Origin: Zerene cesonia
Lineage: Eukaryota > Arthropoda > Insecta > Lepidoptera > Pieridae
Direction of reading: 5' to 3'
Length of the DNA: 64,000 nt
NCBI RefSeq assembly: GCF_012273895.1
Contig: NC_052118.1
Span: forward strand, 124,001 to 188,000
In this document: positions 35,101 to 50,100 of the stretch, piece after piece
Numbering within the stretch: position 1 is the first letter of the stretch
How the letters are laid out: each line of letters opens with the position of its first letter
Made by a program: the position numbers and the translations under genes
The notes under the pieces: generated by a model
The model's database searches: none
Told to the model about the DNA's origin: nothing
What the model saw: the letters and a program-made list of their open reading frames with translations, nothing else

Positions 35101-38100
35101 GCGCCACGGGACCGTAATCCGTATCCACGACACCTGATAGCGTTGGAGGTATAGACATGTGGCAATAGACATTTGATTCTTACCATCGCTTTGAATGGAG
35201 CGAATAGGAGTTTCTTTAAAATCATGGCTAGTACAAGTTGTAATGTATAATATAAAACTAAGTATGTATGCTATAAATGCCTATTGTTGATTCAGCAAAT
35301 AACAAAGGCCATCTTCAATACATTAGTCTCGCTCAAGTCACATATTGAAATTGCTTAAAATCGTTTCATAATAGCAAAATAGGAACATTCGAGATGTCAC
35401 CCTGCAATTTTTTTTAGATTTTGATTAAAGAACTCGCCAGTTATTAAAGAAGATTGATTTCTTTATATGGGTGTATTGGACATAAGTGGAAGTCGTAGAA
35501 ATCGCGTTGACCTAGCGTAATTGAGCGTCCCACTTGAGGCTGCAGCTGCCGGTGTTGGGGAAAATTCAATTTATTCTTCCCGCATATCTTTATATGGATC
35601 TATTTTGAGACATTCTTTATTTTTGCTAGTGGTATCATTTTAAAACTTAAGTGCTTGTCTTTTATCGTCTATTTGCGTGAGATTTGGATTCTTATACATA
35701 TTATGTTAGTTAGTTTGGATAGGTTTCAGTTTGTACATTGTGATAAAAACTGAAACGTTTTTGTCTGTACGAATCTCCACATAGTCCAACATCTTTAAGA
35801 AACCGTAGGTATCTATTCTCCGCTATAAGAAGTGTTTGTTTGCACCTCTCAACGTTTGTCAAGAGATTTCTCACGATTAGCATGTATGTGGTCGTTATCG
35901 CTTGAGAAGGTGAGCTGAATGTGAGAGCAATTGAGTGGTTCGCCACATCGACAATCGACATGCCATCGATAAACGAAGCGCAATTGCTATAAATTGGTGT
36001 TGACAAGTCTGCAGGAGACTCGGCCAGTGGCTACGTGCGGTTCTCACATTAATTATATATGCTGATTTCGTTTTATATGTACTATTTACCACTTACAAGT
36101 CATTACATAAGAAGATTAAGTGTCAATGGCAAAAAGTAGCGTACTGCTTTCGCTAAGGGTAAATATAACATAATAAAATATAAGTATATAGTTTGGTCTA
36201 ATTTCGGTGCTCCATTCATAGGTTATCGATTGCATTTTATACGTATTTATTTTAACTCAATGATAGATGGAATCAGTTGATTGCCGCCTTCAATTATATC
36301 TATTTCCAGACGTAAACATAGCGGACGCTAAATGAATCGTAATACGCGTTTATTCAATAAGCAATTATCGTCGGAATAAGTAATCAATAATTATAGAATA
36401 TTCTCAACATCAAATGCAGGACGTACTAAGGGTAATAGTAACATAATAATATCATATTGTTTTGTTAATTTTCATTACATTTTTAATAAGTAGGTATTGA
36501 ATATTTTGTGCAGAGGTTAAATTTGAACATTGAGATATACACTGGCGTCACTAGTAAATTGTGCGTTTGTTATCCTATATAAGTATTATACCCTATTTAC
36601 TCAGTGGTCCGTAGACTGTAATATATATAAATATAAGTACTTAACATTAGTACGGAGCATGAATATTGTTTAATTTTATGGACTTTTGGCTATATTTGAA
36701 ATGCATTCATTCAGTACGAATATCAGACATACAGAGCATCTTCCGGTCTTGATCTCGTGGATTTTGAAGGATAAGATATTGCAAAACTTTGCGTAAAGCC
36801 AAATTGTTATTTGTAAGTCGTGTATCGTTAGTGGGTGATTAAACGAAGGTTGCTCAATAATGTGGGTTTATATTGTTTCCCTATTAGCGGTTACTTGTGG
36901 TGGCTAAACTTGTTTCATTTATATGTATTTAAATAATTTAACATAAACATTATAAAACCCGTCTTGTTTTATATTTTAATCGGTTCCAACAAGAATAATA
37001 GCAATGGTTATTTATTTGTTTTGTAGGTCATTCATCACTAGAGTAATAGAGGAGGTCTCAAAGACGTTTCGATTTTGTTATTGTTAGTTATTTTTTCTCA
37101 TTATGTCGATCTTGAAATTGTAAGTACTCGTTTATTATCTAATTAATTTAAATTCTTTATTATTTTTAATTCATACGTTTTTATAAATATGTATTTGTAT
37201 ACTGGTCCATCACAGCTGGTTGATGCCAGATTTCAGCCAATTCTATACAGATGTTTACTTGACAGACAAACGGTTTCACTAACACTACTATAGTAGGTAC
37301 GATAGGGAACCACATTTTTAATCCCTATCCATTAGATTACAATATCAACAATATTCTATATCTAGTTCAAGAGCAAAATACAAAGCCAAATGCCAGACTT
37401 GTTGTAATATCTGTTTTATACGATCATCTATTGAACAAAACGCGATATTCGCTCGTTCATTTGATCACGGTGTACCCGCACACGGTTGTGGTCTCCATCA
37501 CTAATGATATAACAATAGATGATAACAGACTGGTTACATTATGTGGTGTATTTAATGGCGATTAGATGGAGAACGTTTATCTGGTATGTTTTATGACCGG
37601 TTGTTTTGTAAAACTGCACTGCAGTTGGGAGTTGTATACGAGGCAAAATGCATAATCATTAATGATACAATTTTATAATCATATTGTGATATGGCAGAGG
37701 ATTTTTATTTGTGATACATAAAATGAAATAATGCGGGAAACAGATGTATCGGAGATTAGCCAGATAGTGTCGGAGATTGTCTGTCAGAGATTGATTATTT
37801 TCCATTGTTATAGTTAAGAAATATAAAAATAAAATACTACATATTGAAGTTCCAAAGTATTTCAAGTTTTATATGAAAGAAATAAGCTTTAAAATAATAA
37901 TTGGCGGTTGCATAACAGTGCAGGTAAGGCGACGAAAGTGAAAGCAATGAAATTTAATATTTCGTTTTGCTGAAATTTTTCGCGCCGCTCGGTGCACTTT
38001 TTTGCACATTCTTTCTACGAAATTTTATTTACGTCAAAACTTATTATATAACTATGTATTTAATATAACAGAGGTACATGAGATCTCAGTTCTTGGTCTT

Positions 38101-41100
38101 TTGGTTTTTTTTACTCAGTACTCATTTAAAATTGGTATGGATATTATGACAAAGTCGTTCCAATCTTCTATTCTCACCACGATAGCTGGACTACGGTTAT
38201 AAATATTTTGTATAAATCGAAATAAACTAACTGGGCATTTTAAAACGCGCTCATATATACCAGAGTAGAAAAAAAAATATAACTTTTGGAAAGCGTTTCT
38301 CTCCATTGTACTTGTATTGTACATTTGCAATTTCGCATTTTGTTTTAGAATTGTGTAACCACTGTAGCTACCTTTTCAAGTTCGAGGGTACGTAAGCGGC
38401 TAATAATACATACTTGGGTGGTTTAATTGTCTTTTGGCACAAAAGCAGGTGAGTTGTGACGGCGGGTCAAGGTGGTCGTGCTGAAGTGCAAACTGGCCCA
38501 CTTGCGCGCACCGGCAATTTGTGGCGAGTGCTCGATATCGCGGAAACTTCACCCATTTAAATTGTTTGCCAAGTCATATATCATGCTCGAGCGGTACATG
38601 CGCTATTGGAAAGAGGAGAATTAACATTGGCTGAGTTGTATCCTCATCAAATTTGTCGTCGATCGTATGTAATGCGCTGTCTTGGATATATGGACGGTTG
38701 ACAGTGTTATCAACTGCTAACGATCAAGATATCTTGTTCTGTGGTTATTGGTGTAATAGATTACATCTGTATTTATAGGGAAATTAAATATAAACAGAAT
38801 GTATTTATAGTATTTATAAGAATAGATTTAATATTCTCAATGCATGTAGCATTGTTTTATCGTTTAAAAATAATTTTATTTTTATAAACCGTAAGAGATT
38901 CATGAATGATCAAAGACTTCCCGAGTTTGGATTGACGATAAACAGTGAGATATAAGCTCCTATACCAATTCTTTCTTAATATTCCTTCAAAATACTGACG
39001 AGGGGAAAGATTAATCATAAAACCATTTATTCTAAAGTGAGGTGCGGCTCGGAAATTTATATTCTGGTGAGTAGTCACTGTAGACTTGTGGAAAACTCGG
39101 CTATTTTATGGCGTTTTTATTGCTTCTGGTGACGTAACTATTCTCATAAATGCTTCTCGGCGCCTTCTTGTTACTCGCTACATTTATTACATTTTAATAA
39201 TATCCATTCCTGGGCGGAGTATCTTCATTACACATACATTAATTTTAACGATAGTGTATGGTCGTCGGTGTTTGCCAAGGATTTTGCACGGTTTCTCGCA
39301 GGTGACGATCGAAGCGTAGGCTCCCTTCGTTCTCACAATATAAAGTGCATGAAGTTCCATTGTTGCGTCACGTCTTGTCATTTTTTTTTGTTATAAGGGC
39401 AAAAACGTACTCAGCGGAATTCATCCGCTCCCACGATCGAGAGTTTTGCTTGAATTTCTGTAAATTCACGTGAATGTTGAAATGTGCAAAGTTGTTTAGC
39501 GTACCGACGCGTCGCTTGTTTGGATCTTTGCAGTGACGCCTAATTAAAGCTCAAATTTGTGTGGGAATGTCGATGTTCTCACGGAGATCAAACACGGACA
39601 AAGGCGATTAGGTTAGCGATTTGCAACGTAATGTTGTTTCCACGTCGTATATTTGTATCGATATATATATACACTATGCAGATAGCAACGTGACACCTTT
39701 CTCGAGTTATTTTAAACGATGTCATAGAGGACGTTAAACCCTGTCTTTATTATAAGTATGTCAGAAGTAGGTGTGTAATTTATATTTTTAAATTGCCCGA
39801 CCATGAACTATCTTTATCGATACATTTATGAACAGCAGAACGTTAAAGATAAAAACCAGCTGTTGCTTTGTTGTACTTCATTTTACGAGTAGTTAAATGA
39901 AAATTTGTGAAAAATTTGTTAAAAACAAAAGTGTTTTGTGAACAACCTTATTTCTCTACAATATAATAGTCCTTTTTAATATATGTCTACCGTTATGCAG
40001 CAAATTAAACATTACTTATACAAGTGAGCATTTAGCTCGTACAGTGGGAACTGGAGAGCGTTACGCGAGGTGGCGAGTTCTGAATACATTGTGCAATATT
40101 TATAGACGGTAAGTAACGTCTGCTTTCGCGCCGTGTTCGCACGCTAACGTCCTCGGTGTTTTATTATTTAGCCCGACGGTGAGGCGGGAGAGCCCAGGGT
40201 GTAATACCGCTGAGTTATAAGCAATTTCCACTGTATTTGCCAATTTGTGCGTATAATGGTATAGAGACTCAAATTGCTAAAACTCGTAAAGACTACGGCT
40301 TTCGCTTTACAATATTTGTTCTTAATAGTTACGTAAATAAGTTTCTTTTTCAGGTTTGCTTCTTTAAAACACTCATGTAACATTAGTATTTCTATATTAA
40401 GTTGACCGTGTACCCTTTGTTTCTATTAAATCGTTTAGCAAGATTTGGCGGCTTGGAAGAAATCGCTGATAAGCGATAAGGTCGCCTTATGTACTATATA
40501 AGTCTCTTCTTTTGTATATTTGCAAACTTGTTTATTTGGTGTGGTACATAAAATTGTTAAAATAGATAAATAAATAAGATATTCGTATGAAGAGAATATT
40601 CCGTAGAAGTGGATTTCATCAATCAAACACTTGTTTTGTTTACGCATTGTTTTGATTCTCATGTATATCAGCGCGTTTTAAACCTATCACTGTGCCATTT
40701 TCGAGATGATACGGTGTTTTTATATCGTTGAAAATAATGTAGGTGGGCTGCTATTGAAGTCGCTGAAAGTTTTGTGTTTCTACCGATTCTTTTACGTTTC
40801 TCACTCAGAAAAGTGCATTCCATACATTAAAAAGGTAGTAATTTAATGCTGTTTTAAAACAGGTGTTTCTTGGTTATTAAAGTAGCGATTGTAATAATGT
40901 AAAGCGATGTTGTTAATGCACGTTCAATTGTTTACTCATTAGCAATATGGTTTGCTTGTGCTTGTGCAACCAGCAGCTTTGTGGAAATATTTCGTGAATC
41001 ACGGTTTATGAACTGAGACGTGTCGTCGTAAAAATTGATCAGTGAGACACATGTGGATATGATACTGAGTTCAGGCTGAGGCTTGCCAACTTTTTTTACT

Positions 41101-44100
41101 TTAAATAAGATGGAGTCATTAACACTTTTAGAATGATATTGCGGAAACTGATTATGACAAATCTCACTGGACAACAGGTTGGTAGTAGTGTATTTTAGAT
41201 ACTCTTAGTGTTCACCTATACTATAATCTTATTATGAATAACTATTATATCCATTGTTATTTATACCGATGTCTTTGATAATTAATTGCCGACCTTTTTA
41301 TTTCGCAAAATATTTGACACATACATGAACGGTTTTCCATTTATCAAACAATAAGAACAAAACACCAAAGACCAAATCGTTTCACTAATCCCTTCACCCG
41401 TGGTGCAGGTGTACGCGTCGCCGAGCCGCCGCAAGATGGACACCAAGGGCGAGGGGGAGGAGATGACGTACCCGCACATATGCTTCATGGTCGACAACTT
41501 TGACGAGGTACCCTCATTTCCTTTTGCGCTTTGTTACGATAACGATGCGATTTGATGGGATGGGTTAAAATCAATTGATTTTAAAGAGCGGCTTCGATAT
41601 TTCGAGGTTCTTGGTTTTAAATGTTCGTTTTTGAAAACTTTTCTAAAAATACAAACGTTTTTTGGAATTAGTTAAAAAATCATGATTGTATTTTTTAAGC
41701 CCATTAATTAAGATACTTGGTTTTCCAACCTGTTAAGGTAGTGTTTATGAGGAGTCTAAAATGAGGCAAAATACAGGTACAATAAATGCTATGTATCCAT
41801 CAGGAACTGTCACAGAATTATCAAATTCTGTGACAGTTCTCCTTACTGAATACGCGCAAACCAACTTAGGTTCAATCAAAAACTTACGGTAAATATGTTG
41901 AAAACGTCATTTGGCAAAATTATTTGAACTCGCGTTTGGAACTCCGTGCGCTAATGTTGGTTTGAATTTATGCCAATATTGACAAATGGCTGTTTATTTG
42001 TACCCTACTACACTAACAGTTTTGTTTCAAAATTAATTTATAGTAAGTAAGATACTTCCTTTCTTCCTGAATTACAATGATTTGTTTAATGATTGGTAAC
42101 TTGAATGGTTATATTATTTATTTGTTTTTGTTTCCTTTTGACGGTAATGCTTTGATGTACTATGCAATTTTCTTTTATTTTCATGTGAGAATATCAGACA
42201 TCATTTTTATATTTAATGAGTATGTGACAGTCAGGCATTCTTTTACGCTCACAAATAAATCTTTATCGTATGAACACACTACAATGCTTTACTCTCCAAC
42301 TGTATGCCAACATAAACATTCCTTGAATACGGCTTGTTATTCTGGCTAAGCTTTGATGTGTGGCTGGATAGAGAAAAAACTGTTTATTCGTCGAGTTAAA
42401 GGCTAATTGTAAACTATTTGTTGCATTTGCATTGGCTTTGAAGTTTTTAATGCAGATTTTGTAGGGTACTTCCCGGAACAATGATTTTGTACATTGAACA
42501 GACCTGCGATACTGAAGATGCATGGCTGTAATTGATATGCACTAGATCTTCGGAAAGGAAATGATGTGCACATATTTCTTAGCAAGAGGGGTTAAGAATT
42601 ATTTACTTATACATCTAATGTGTTTCTTTATTAGTTAAAAAGTCTGAAGTTTCTTTAAAAATAATTATTATCTATTATGTAAGTTAAATGAAAATGCCTC
42701 TCAGTTACGTTAAGATGGCTTTCATAGATGTAGTGGAGTGATTTAGAAGGGCCATCCACATAAAGTATCATTCTAATTAATTCTATTTTTAGAGTCAATT
42801 GATTAAAAAATCTAGATAAGTTTTACGTAGGTAGAGTATGCGGTAAGAGTAGGGCCGCGTTAGGGCCTCGTTAGGGTTATCATAACCTTACACCATGTCT
42901 ACCGTAAGTGTAAGACTTACGGTGTGAAATGTTTCTGTAACGATGCTGCTGATTCAGGTTGAGACCTGAGGCTATTCAAGTAACGTTCCAACTCGCCCAT
43001 ATAGGACGGATCCCATTCATTAATGTAGGCAACACATCTATAACGAATTTGGTGGCTTATGACCACACAAGTCGTTTGGTATCCACATTTCCCTAGCACT
43101 ACCATAAAAAATAAACGTGTAGAAAGGTGAACTTTACATCATTCATGAATATCGAACTCAGATGTGATTGAAGTGCCCCTTTTTATTCCAACGATCGCGA
43201 ATGCATTTCATAGATTAGAAAACCCAGTGGCTACGTGCCAACGTCGCGGAAAGTTGGTTTCTCTAATCAAATTAAAAGTTGTTAATAGGAGCAGCGCGTA
43301 ATGAAGCCATTTCTGTTGATTTTGGTCGTATTGTCCCAGTATAATAGCTCTTTGTTCCCCGAATGCGCCGGAGCTGCACAGCCGACAATGATTTGTCGTG
43401 CCAGTTCGTTAAGACTTTATAGTCAAGTTTTCACTTCTTAGCAAAAATCCAATTAAACGATGTACACTCACGTTGCTTTTAAATACCGAGAAATTGGTAT
43501 TTTTCACAGTCCACTCCCTAATTAAGTTAGCTTAGGAACTTGAGTGAATAATAATGCAGAAAACGTTGGCAGGTCTTTATGTTTGGCAAATGCAGAACAT
43601 TCGTTTGGCAACAGTCAGGTAGTCAGAAGCATGAATTCAATATTCTAAATGGTATAAATTAAAACTTAACTGGCATGTTTATTAGTTAGAAGCATCCTTA
43701 ATAATATTGTAATTGCGTATTTGTGTGGAGAGAAACGATTAAACGACACATGAGGCGTCGGAATAAATCTCATATGAAACGTCGTCTACACGTGAAGGTA
43801 AATAATTTTTGGAAAGACGAGTTTCTTAGGCACCGCACACCATTGTTACAAAACTTGTTGTTTACTTTGTAACTAAAGTCGTATTGATCGAAACTTCGAA
43901 GGAGTTATTCCAACTCTAGAAAGATCTTTAGATGATACACGAGCGTATAAAATTTCACTAGAAACAAAACGCAACATGCAACTGGAATTCTGCAATCGCT
44001 GTGCTGCAGGCTCGCATGTAGAACGGTGAAATAACGGTGTGTATGCGTATCTTGATGCACTTCGGTGTGAAATGACAGTCTGTAGTACTAGCATACAAAT

Positions 44101-47100
44101 TGGGTCAAATAGACATGAATGTTTGAATCATTCATGATGTAAAACAATCGTCAGTAAAAAAAAGAATCCTTAGAAAAAGGTCCCTTTAAAACTCCAGTTT
44201 ATTTAATCACATATTTCATTTTGCTTAAATTTCAAGGTAACTCAAATCTTGGAAAACGAATTAATGTGGTTTCAATGTTACTATAAAATTAATTTGAACG
44301 AAACACAACCGTTTATTTTTTTTCACTTTTCAATTGTTTTCGAAAATTAAATACATTGAAATAAAGTTAATGCTGAGTCTATTGCATATAGAAAATCAAA
44401 TACAAAGTCGGCGGTGCATTCAGATATATCATAAACGACGCGAGCTCAGTGTGGCCCAGTGGAGCGCGGCGCACGAACCAAAATGCTTTTACTGATATGC
44501 CATTCTTTGCATTCATACGAACCGTTCACTTTATATGCATTATAGTGTCATCGAATTTACATTGTTCAGGATTAGCTTTATATCGTTTATTATCAGGATT
44601 AAGATCGATGTCTTTAACTTATACAATATGACAATAACAACGCTTTCGGAAACGCAGAATATTTTTGCAGCCTGTAGACAGTAACAACATTCTTTACAGG
44701 CTTTTTAAGATGATGTACGGATCTGCGCTAAAGTAATGGAGAGTTTACTTTATTGCTGGAAATAAAGAGGTAGAAGTAGCAAAAGTTTTAAAATACTAAT
44801 ATTCACGAAAAAATCGCGCTCATATTTTTCTTCAAAGCTCATATTTTGTAAAAAGTTACGGGTTTTTTTTTTAAATTGTGTATCAATCAATCAGATTTCA
44901 CAAGATTCCAATGAACTCCACGACTCGGACTGTATGGCTTCTTTGACCACAATCTCATTAGCGAATTTCTTGAGCACCGCCCGGTATTGTTTTCCCCATA
45001 ATACGATAATGTGAATTAGCATCGTGTTTTTTTAACAGGATAACGTTAATCTTTTTTTACATCCGTATGTTGATAAAAATTCGTAAAAATAGTCGCTTAA
45101 CGGATTTGGGATTCATGCGTGGTCAGATTTTACATTCGACGATTAGAATTTTAGTCCATTAATTTTTTTTTTTACTTTAGCGGTGATCTGTATAGTAATT
45201 CCGAGTTTCAAGGTGTCCTCGATGCTTACGGCACCGCCTCTTGTCGCGGACGATCACATTTGTGAGAATCCAGCACTAGTCAGTATTGCAACACATTATT
45301 ACGCAGTGAATATTATCTAGAAAATATATTTTATATATTTAGACTTTGACATGTGACGGCACGAAGCTTATGACCTTGAAAAATTGATAACATAATATAT
45401 ATCTGACTATCAATCAAAATAATTAAAGAGAGAACGGAAAAATTATTTAAAGCTTTTTATTTCGAAACTCAAATTCCATGTGTTAAAGTATAATATGGTG
45501 TAAATTTATGTTATCTTATTTTTTGAAAGGGCTGTTTCACTTGACCGCTTAAAGACAGGCTTTATTGCGCCCGCGCCGTACGATCGCGATCCGCTATTGT
45601 GATATACTTAGCTATCGTGCCTGATAATGATACGATACTCGAAACATTTTAATTCTATTTTATCTTGTTTTTATAGTCTGTTTTCCATGTGACCGAAAGA
45701 TATATTATACTGGTTTATTTTGATAGTTCCAGAATGATACTAATCCTGATAATAAATGTTTACTTCTAATAAAATTTATGAATATTTGGAATTGTATTGG
45801 AATTAAATAATATAAATCATAGGTTTTAAACGTGTGCACTCGTGAAACTTAAGTGCCTAAGTATTATGGCTCCACTTGCACTTGACTTTGCTTCTCATCC
45901 AAGTCATACTAATTACTGAAACATTGCGACCGCAACGCTTAGTTTCTGTATAGAAAATGTAGTTTAAATTTGCTTCATCAAGATTAAATTCCGTGTTACT
46001 CGAGTAGAAATCAATTAGTAAACATTTCAGTTGTGGTTGTACGCATTAGTCAGTATTTTCCGTATTTCTTCTATCTATTTTGAGATGTTGTGACGCAACC
46101 GCTTCAACATCCCAGCACCTCGGAGCAAGTCATAGTTAACCAAACGTGTTTTGTATCAATTGCTATCTAGCTAGTTCGTTCTCGGAATGACCGTAAGCTC
46201 AGCGATTGTACATAGGTATCTAAACATTCTGGTGGGCCTCTTCTTAAAATGGCCCTCGCTTGTTGTAAACGTAACTTATTAAACGATTGAAATAAACAAA
46301 TGCTGTGAGTGGAGTTCGCATTTATACATATAATTTTATGTTAATTGTTTCCTCATATATTTGGTTATTAATGTCGAATATATTATGTATGTATTTAGGA
46401 TTATTGTGGTACAACATGTTTCCAATGTCACGGAGCGGCGGCGCGTCGTCGACCGCTCGGTGCGACGCGAGTGCGGCGCCGGTGCACGCGCACCGGCCTC
46501 ACTCCGCAGTCTACTTGAGATTCGCAACTCGTAGAGCATCATGACACGCTCGTATTATAGTAAACCATCAATGAACTTCTATGTGATAATCAGTACCGCT
46601 TCCTTGCACGACTGTATTATACACGATTATATATTATGGTGAAATGTTAACAATTTAATTTCGACGATTTATTTGGTATCAATGTGAAACCTTGCGACTG
46701 TCGTTACTCGTTCATAAGAGTTTAAGGTCAACTAACGTAAACAAGTTTATTAATCTATCGGCATCTCGAACTTTCTGTGACTGTTTTATGGGTGCGGCTT
46801 GAAAAGAATAACTGTTTAATATGGAAATACAAACAGGAATAGTTCAGATTAAACGTGAATATACTAACTGGATTTGTATGAAGATATATGAGAGCGTTGT
46901 TGTTATTTCTGCTGAGATGCTTCGTTCGCAATAATGATGTTCTAAAGGCGATAAAAAAGAGAATTATTTAAAATAGATTCTTTAATAATAGCAATAATGT
47001 TTTTATGTCGATATCGATACAATGTAATAAAATATCTATGGTTAATAAATACATAATATCTAGTGAAAGATAAGCGCGGAATTATAATATCCCACTTCAT

Positions 47101-50100
47101 TAGAGTGTACGTGATGTAGTCTGTTTTTGATTGAACTTTATGACTCGATTAATGTGAATAGGTAATATGAAAAAGTGATACTGTTTCAAATTACAACCTA
47201 TATGTACGTCAATTATAGCTTTTGCATATTGTGTGATTATTAAAAAAATAGTTATTAGTAAAAATAAAATAAACATAGCTTCAAATAACCTTAAAACACG
47301 CTTTAATTATAGAATCAGAGCATAGGTAATAATTTAATCCTGGCGATCCTAAGTAGGATAACAAGATAATCTTATGAAATATTTGTACTGTTACCGATCC
47401 TTAAGAATTGTTTGAATTAAATCTGTTCGTTTTAAGTATGTCAAAATCGAGTAGAAAGGAGTCGGTTGCATGCAAACTTACAGGTGTAGCTAATAAAAAC
47501 GTATTAAAAAATCTCCTGTTTTCCATCAATATCCGAATGCTGAAACATGAATAAATTTGAGGCTTATGAAAGAGATTTTTATTTTATGTTTAAAAATAAA
47601 GCCTTTGAGGGGTTTGAAAATACTTCAAAGTACTCGAAAGCGACACTGATAGCGCGAGCCTTAGCAGCGGCTTCAATATTTTAATATTCGAGTGTTCCAC
47701 AAAAAGCCTTTAATACTATAAGAATATTTTTGCTACAAAATATGGTTTTCAATCATTGACATGGTGCGGACTGTAGACTGTAGAGTGTTTATGTTGGACG
47801 CAAATTGATTGCCGCGCATCACGTGTCGAGCAATGTGTAATCAACGGACCGGTGTGTCGTCCCTCGCCCCTCGCCCCCCGTACCTCGCCCCTCGCCTCTC
47901 GCCCCTTACCTTATCTTATTGCTGAATATTTTACAGATAACATTTATGTCTGCTTTTCGCACCTATTTATCGAGCTGTTGAGGCGTCATCATTTTTTTTG
48001 GTTTCGTTGTATCTTTATATTTAATTTAACATAATTATTTGTCAAACAGACGTGAACTTTGACGTGAACGTTAATTTATTAGGTACTTATTTAATGCATT
48101 TTACGTATTGTTAAGTCGTATTTAAAATCAGCTTCAATAAAATAATGTATAAGTATTATATACAGTTAACTTTATTTATGACACCGATATTAACGATAAG
48201 AGTTTGATTTACTGCAAATAAACGATCGTCCTTGATTAATTCATTTCGTACTATCATCGAATTGTCGACAGGACTGTCACACTGTACTATTTCGTCCGAC
48301 TTGGCATAGCGCGCGGCGCTTGGAGTGCTTCCAGCCGGCCCACTACCCTTAATTGTTAATTGATCGTTTCAGTATTTACACTAGGCCTCTAAATAGCGAT
48401 CTTGTCCCGAATAGCCTTTTGGATATGAGCTGGAGACATGGATTTTTAAAATCATTTGGAACAGATTTTCCAAGAGAAGCGTTTCTTTCGTCACATTAAC
48501 TAACAATAATCCAGCTTAAATTAAAACTATTTATTGCTTTAAGTAATTACTGTAAAGTATAAAATGTGATTCTGTTGTGTTTTGGGGCTCGACGGCCATT
48601 TTTGGTTGAAATTTATTACCCTGCTCAAACCCACGCATTTCTCACGAGTAACTCTGAATGCGTGGGCCGATCTGTTTGCTTTTGTCGGGATATCTAATAG
48701 CATTGTAGTACTTTCTTTGTTATAATTAAACAGTTATTAATGTACACGTAAACATTAGTGTTCTATACATACAACACAGTATTTATGAACAACAATTTAT
48801 TCTCAGTTAAATTGTGTGACAGAAGTTTTACATCTCGATCTAGGAATGTTCTCTGCGTCATCCGTTTGGAAATAGCTTACATAATTCGGCTGTTAAGAAA
48901 TTGATCCACTATGTAGTTACATAGTAAATACAAAATAAACCCCTTTAGAAATTATGAACAATCCTCATCTTATGGGATTATGTGACTCAGTCTGGTCGAA
49001 TATGTAATTATAAGCTCAGATAAGCAAGTAGGTAAGGATGACTCAAAGTACAAGCGGCATGAGCCTTGAATGTCATTGATAGCATGCATGATGAGCGAGC
49101 CAGAGGGAATTACTTGACTTGCCGCTAATTAAAATTCACGTGACGTATCACATCCAACCTTTATCCCTCAGGGTTTTGAAATTATCATTCGCAAATGTTA
49201 ATGCGATATTAATTTGGAATTTATTTAATTCAATTTGGAATTTAAATATTTATATTCTTGTATGTAAACAAAAAATACTATAATATATTAATTAAGGCGA
49301 TTCTGGATGAATTGATGATATCAGCTTGAGAGTATTAAAGTAACTGTCTATACACACAATAATGCCAACGATTGTCCTGTATACTGTGATGCAATTATGT
49401 TTTGTATATTCCTAAGCTGATTTTAATTAATGAACGCCGGAACATGAATTAAGAACGATTAGCAATTAAAAATGATCACTGTTTATTCACTACAGCATCC
49501 ATGTCATTAAATACAATTAGTAATGAGTTTCCGGGAATTCTTATTGACACAGCACATAATCCAAACAAGATGTGAATCACACCGATTGTGACGCTGAGGG
49601 TAAAATTATAGGTGACGCGTCGCCTTATCAGACGCTGTTATTGAAAACAAACAGCGCGTTCGTTGATATTTGGATGTGTGCCCGGAGCGCGCGTGTACCC
49701 GCATCCAGTAGTCAGTTGTTTCACCGTGCAACGATTTTAAAATACCGTCCGTTTCGTTGTCGTAAAAATAAATTTTTGCTTATCTTATTGTTTTAATTTA
49801 TTCTTTGAATACTATATGTTTTGATTCCAAACAGTCAAAATATAATTTGTAATACACGTTGTATTTGTGAATACGTTAGAATTATGTAGTCATTTGACTG
49901 ATACTCATACGGTATTGTGAGATGAAGAGGCCGACTTTTCTCCGTTTGTACATTCGAAGTTTCGTACAGCGATGATAAATTGCGGCTAATCCCACTCGCA
50001 ACCGATTATTCTACACGTCTTGACTATCTCGTGAGTCGTGACCCAGTTTTTCGCGAAGCCTCATATGTCTCCCGAGCTATAGGCCGGATTGTAACTTTTA

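Larger units (their letters stand above)
31091..41408 (+). other. KIAA0930 homologue intron 3 (host of a nested antisense gene)
   Basis: 10.3 kb. The first 2.6 kb holds the SMS-type gene, its leader exon and promoter on the minus strand. From about 33.8 to 41.4 kb I see only AT-rich DNA, with one GC-rich patch near 34960-35110 and no gene. Confidence 0.75.

Noticed and set aside
34885..35172. Overlapping short frames in a GC-rich patch of intron 3
   Set aside because: Three different frames are open over the same block and none has recognisable content or a splice frame.
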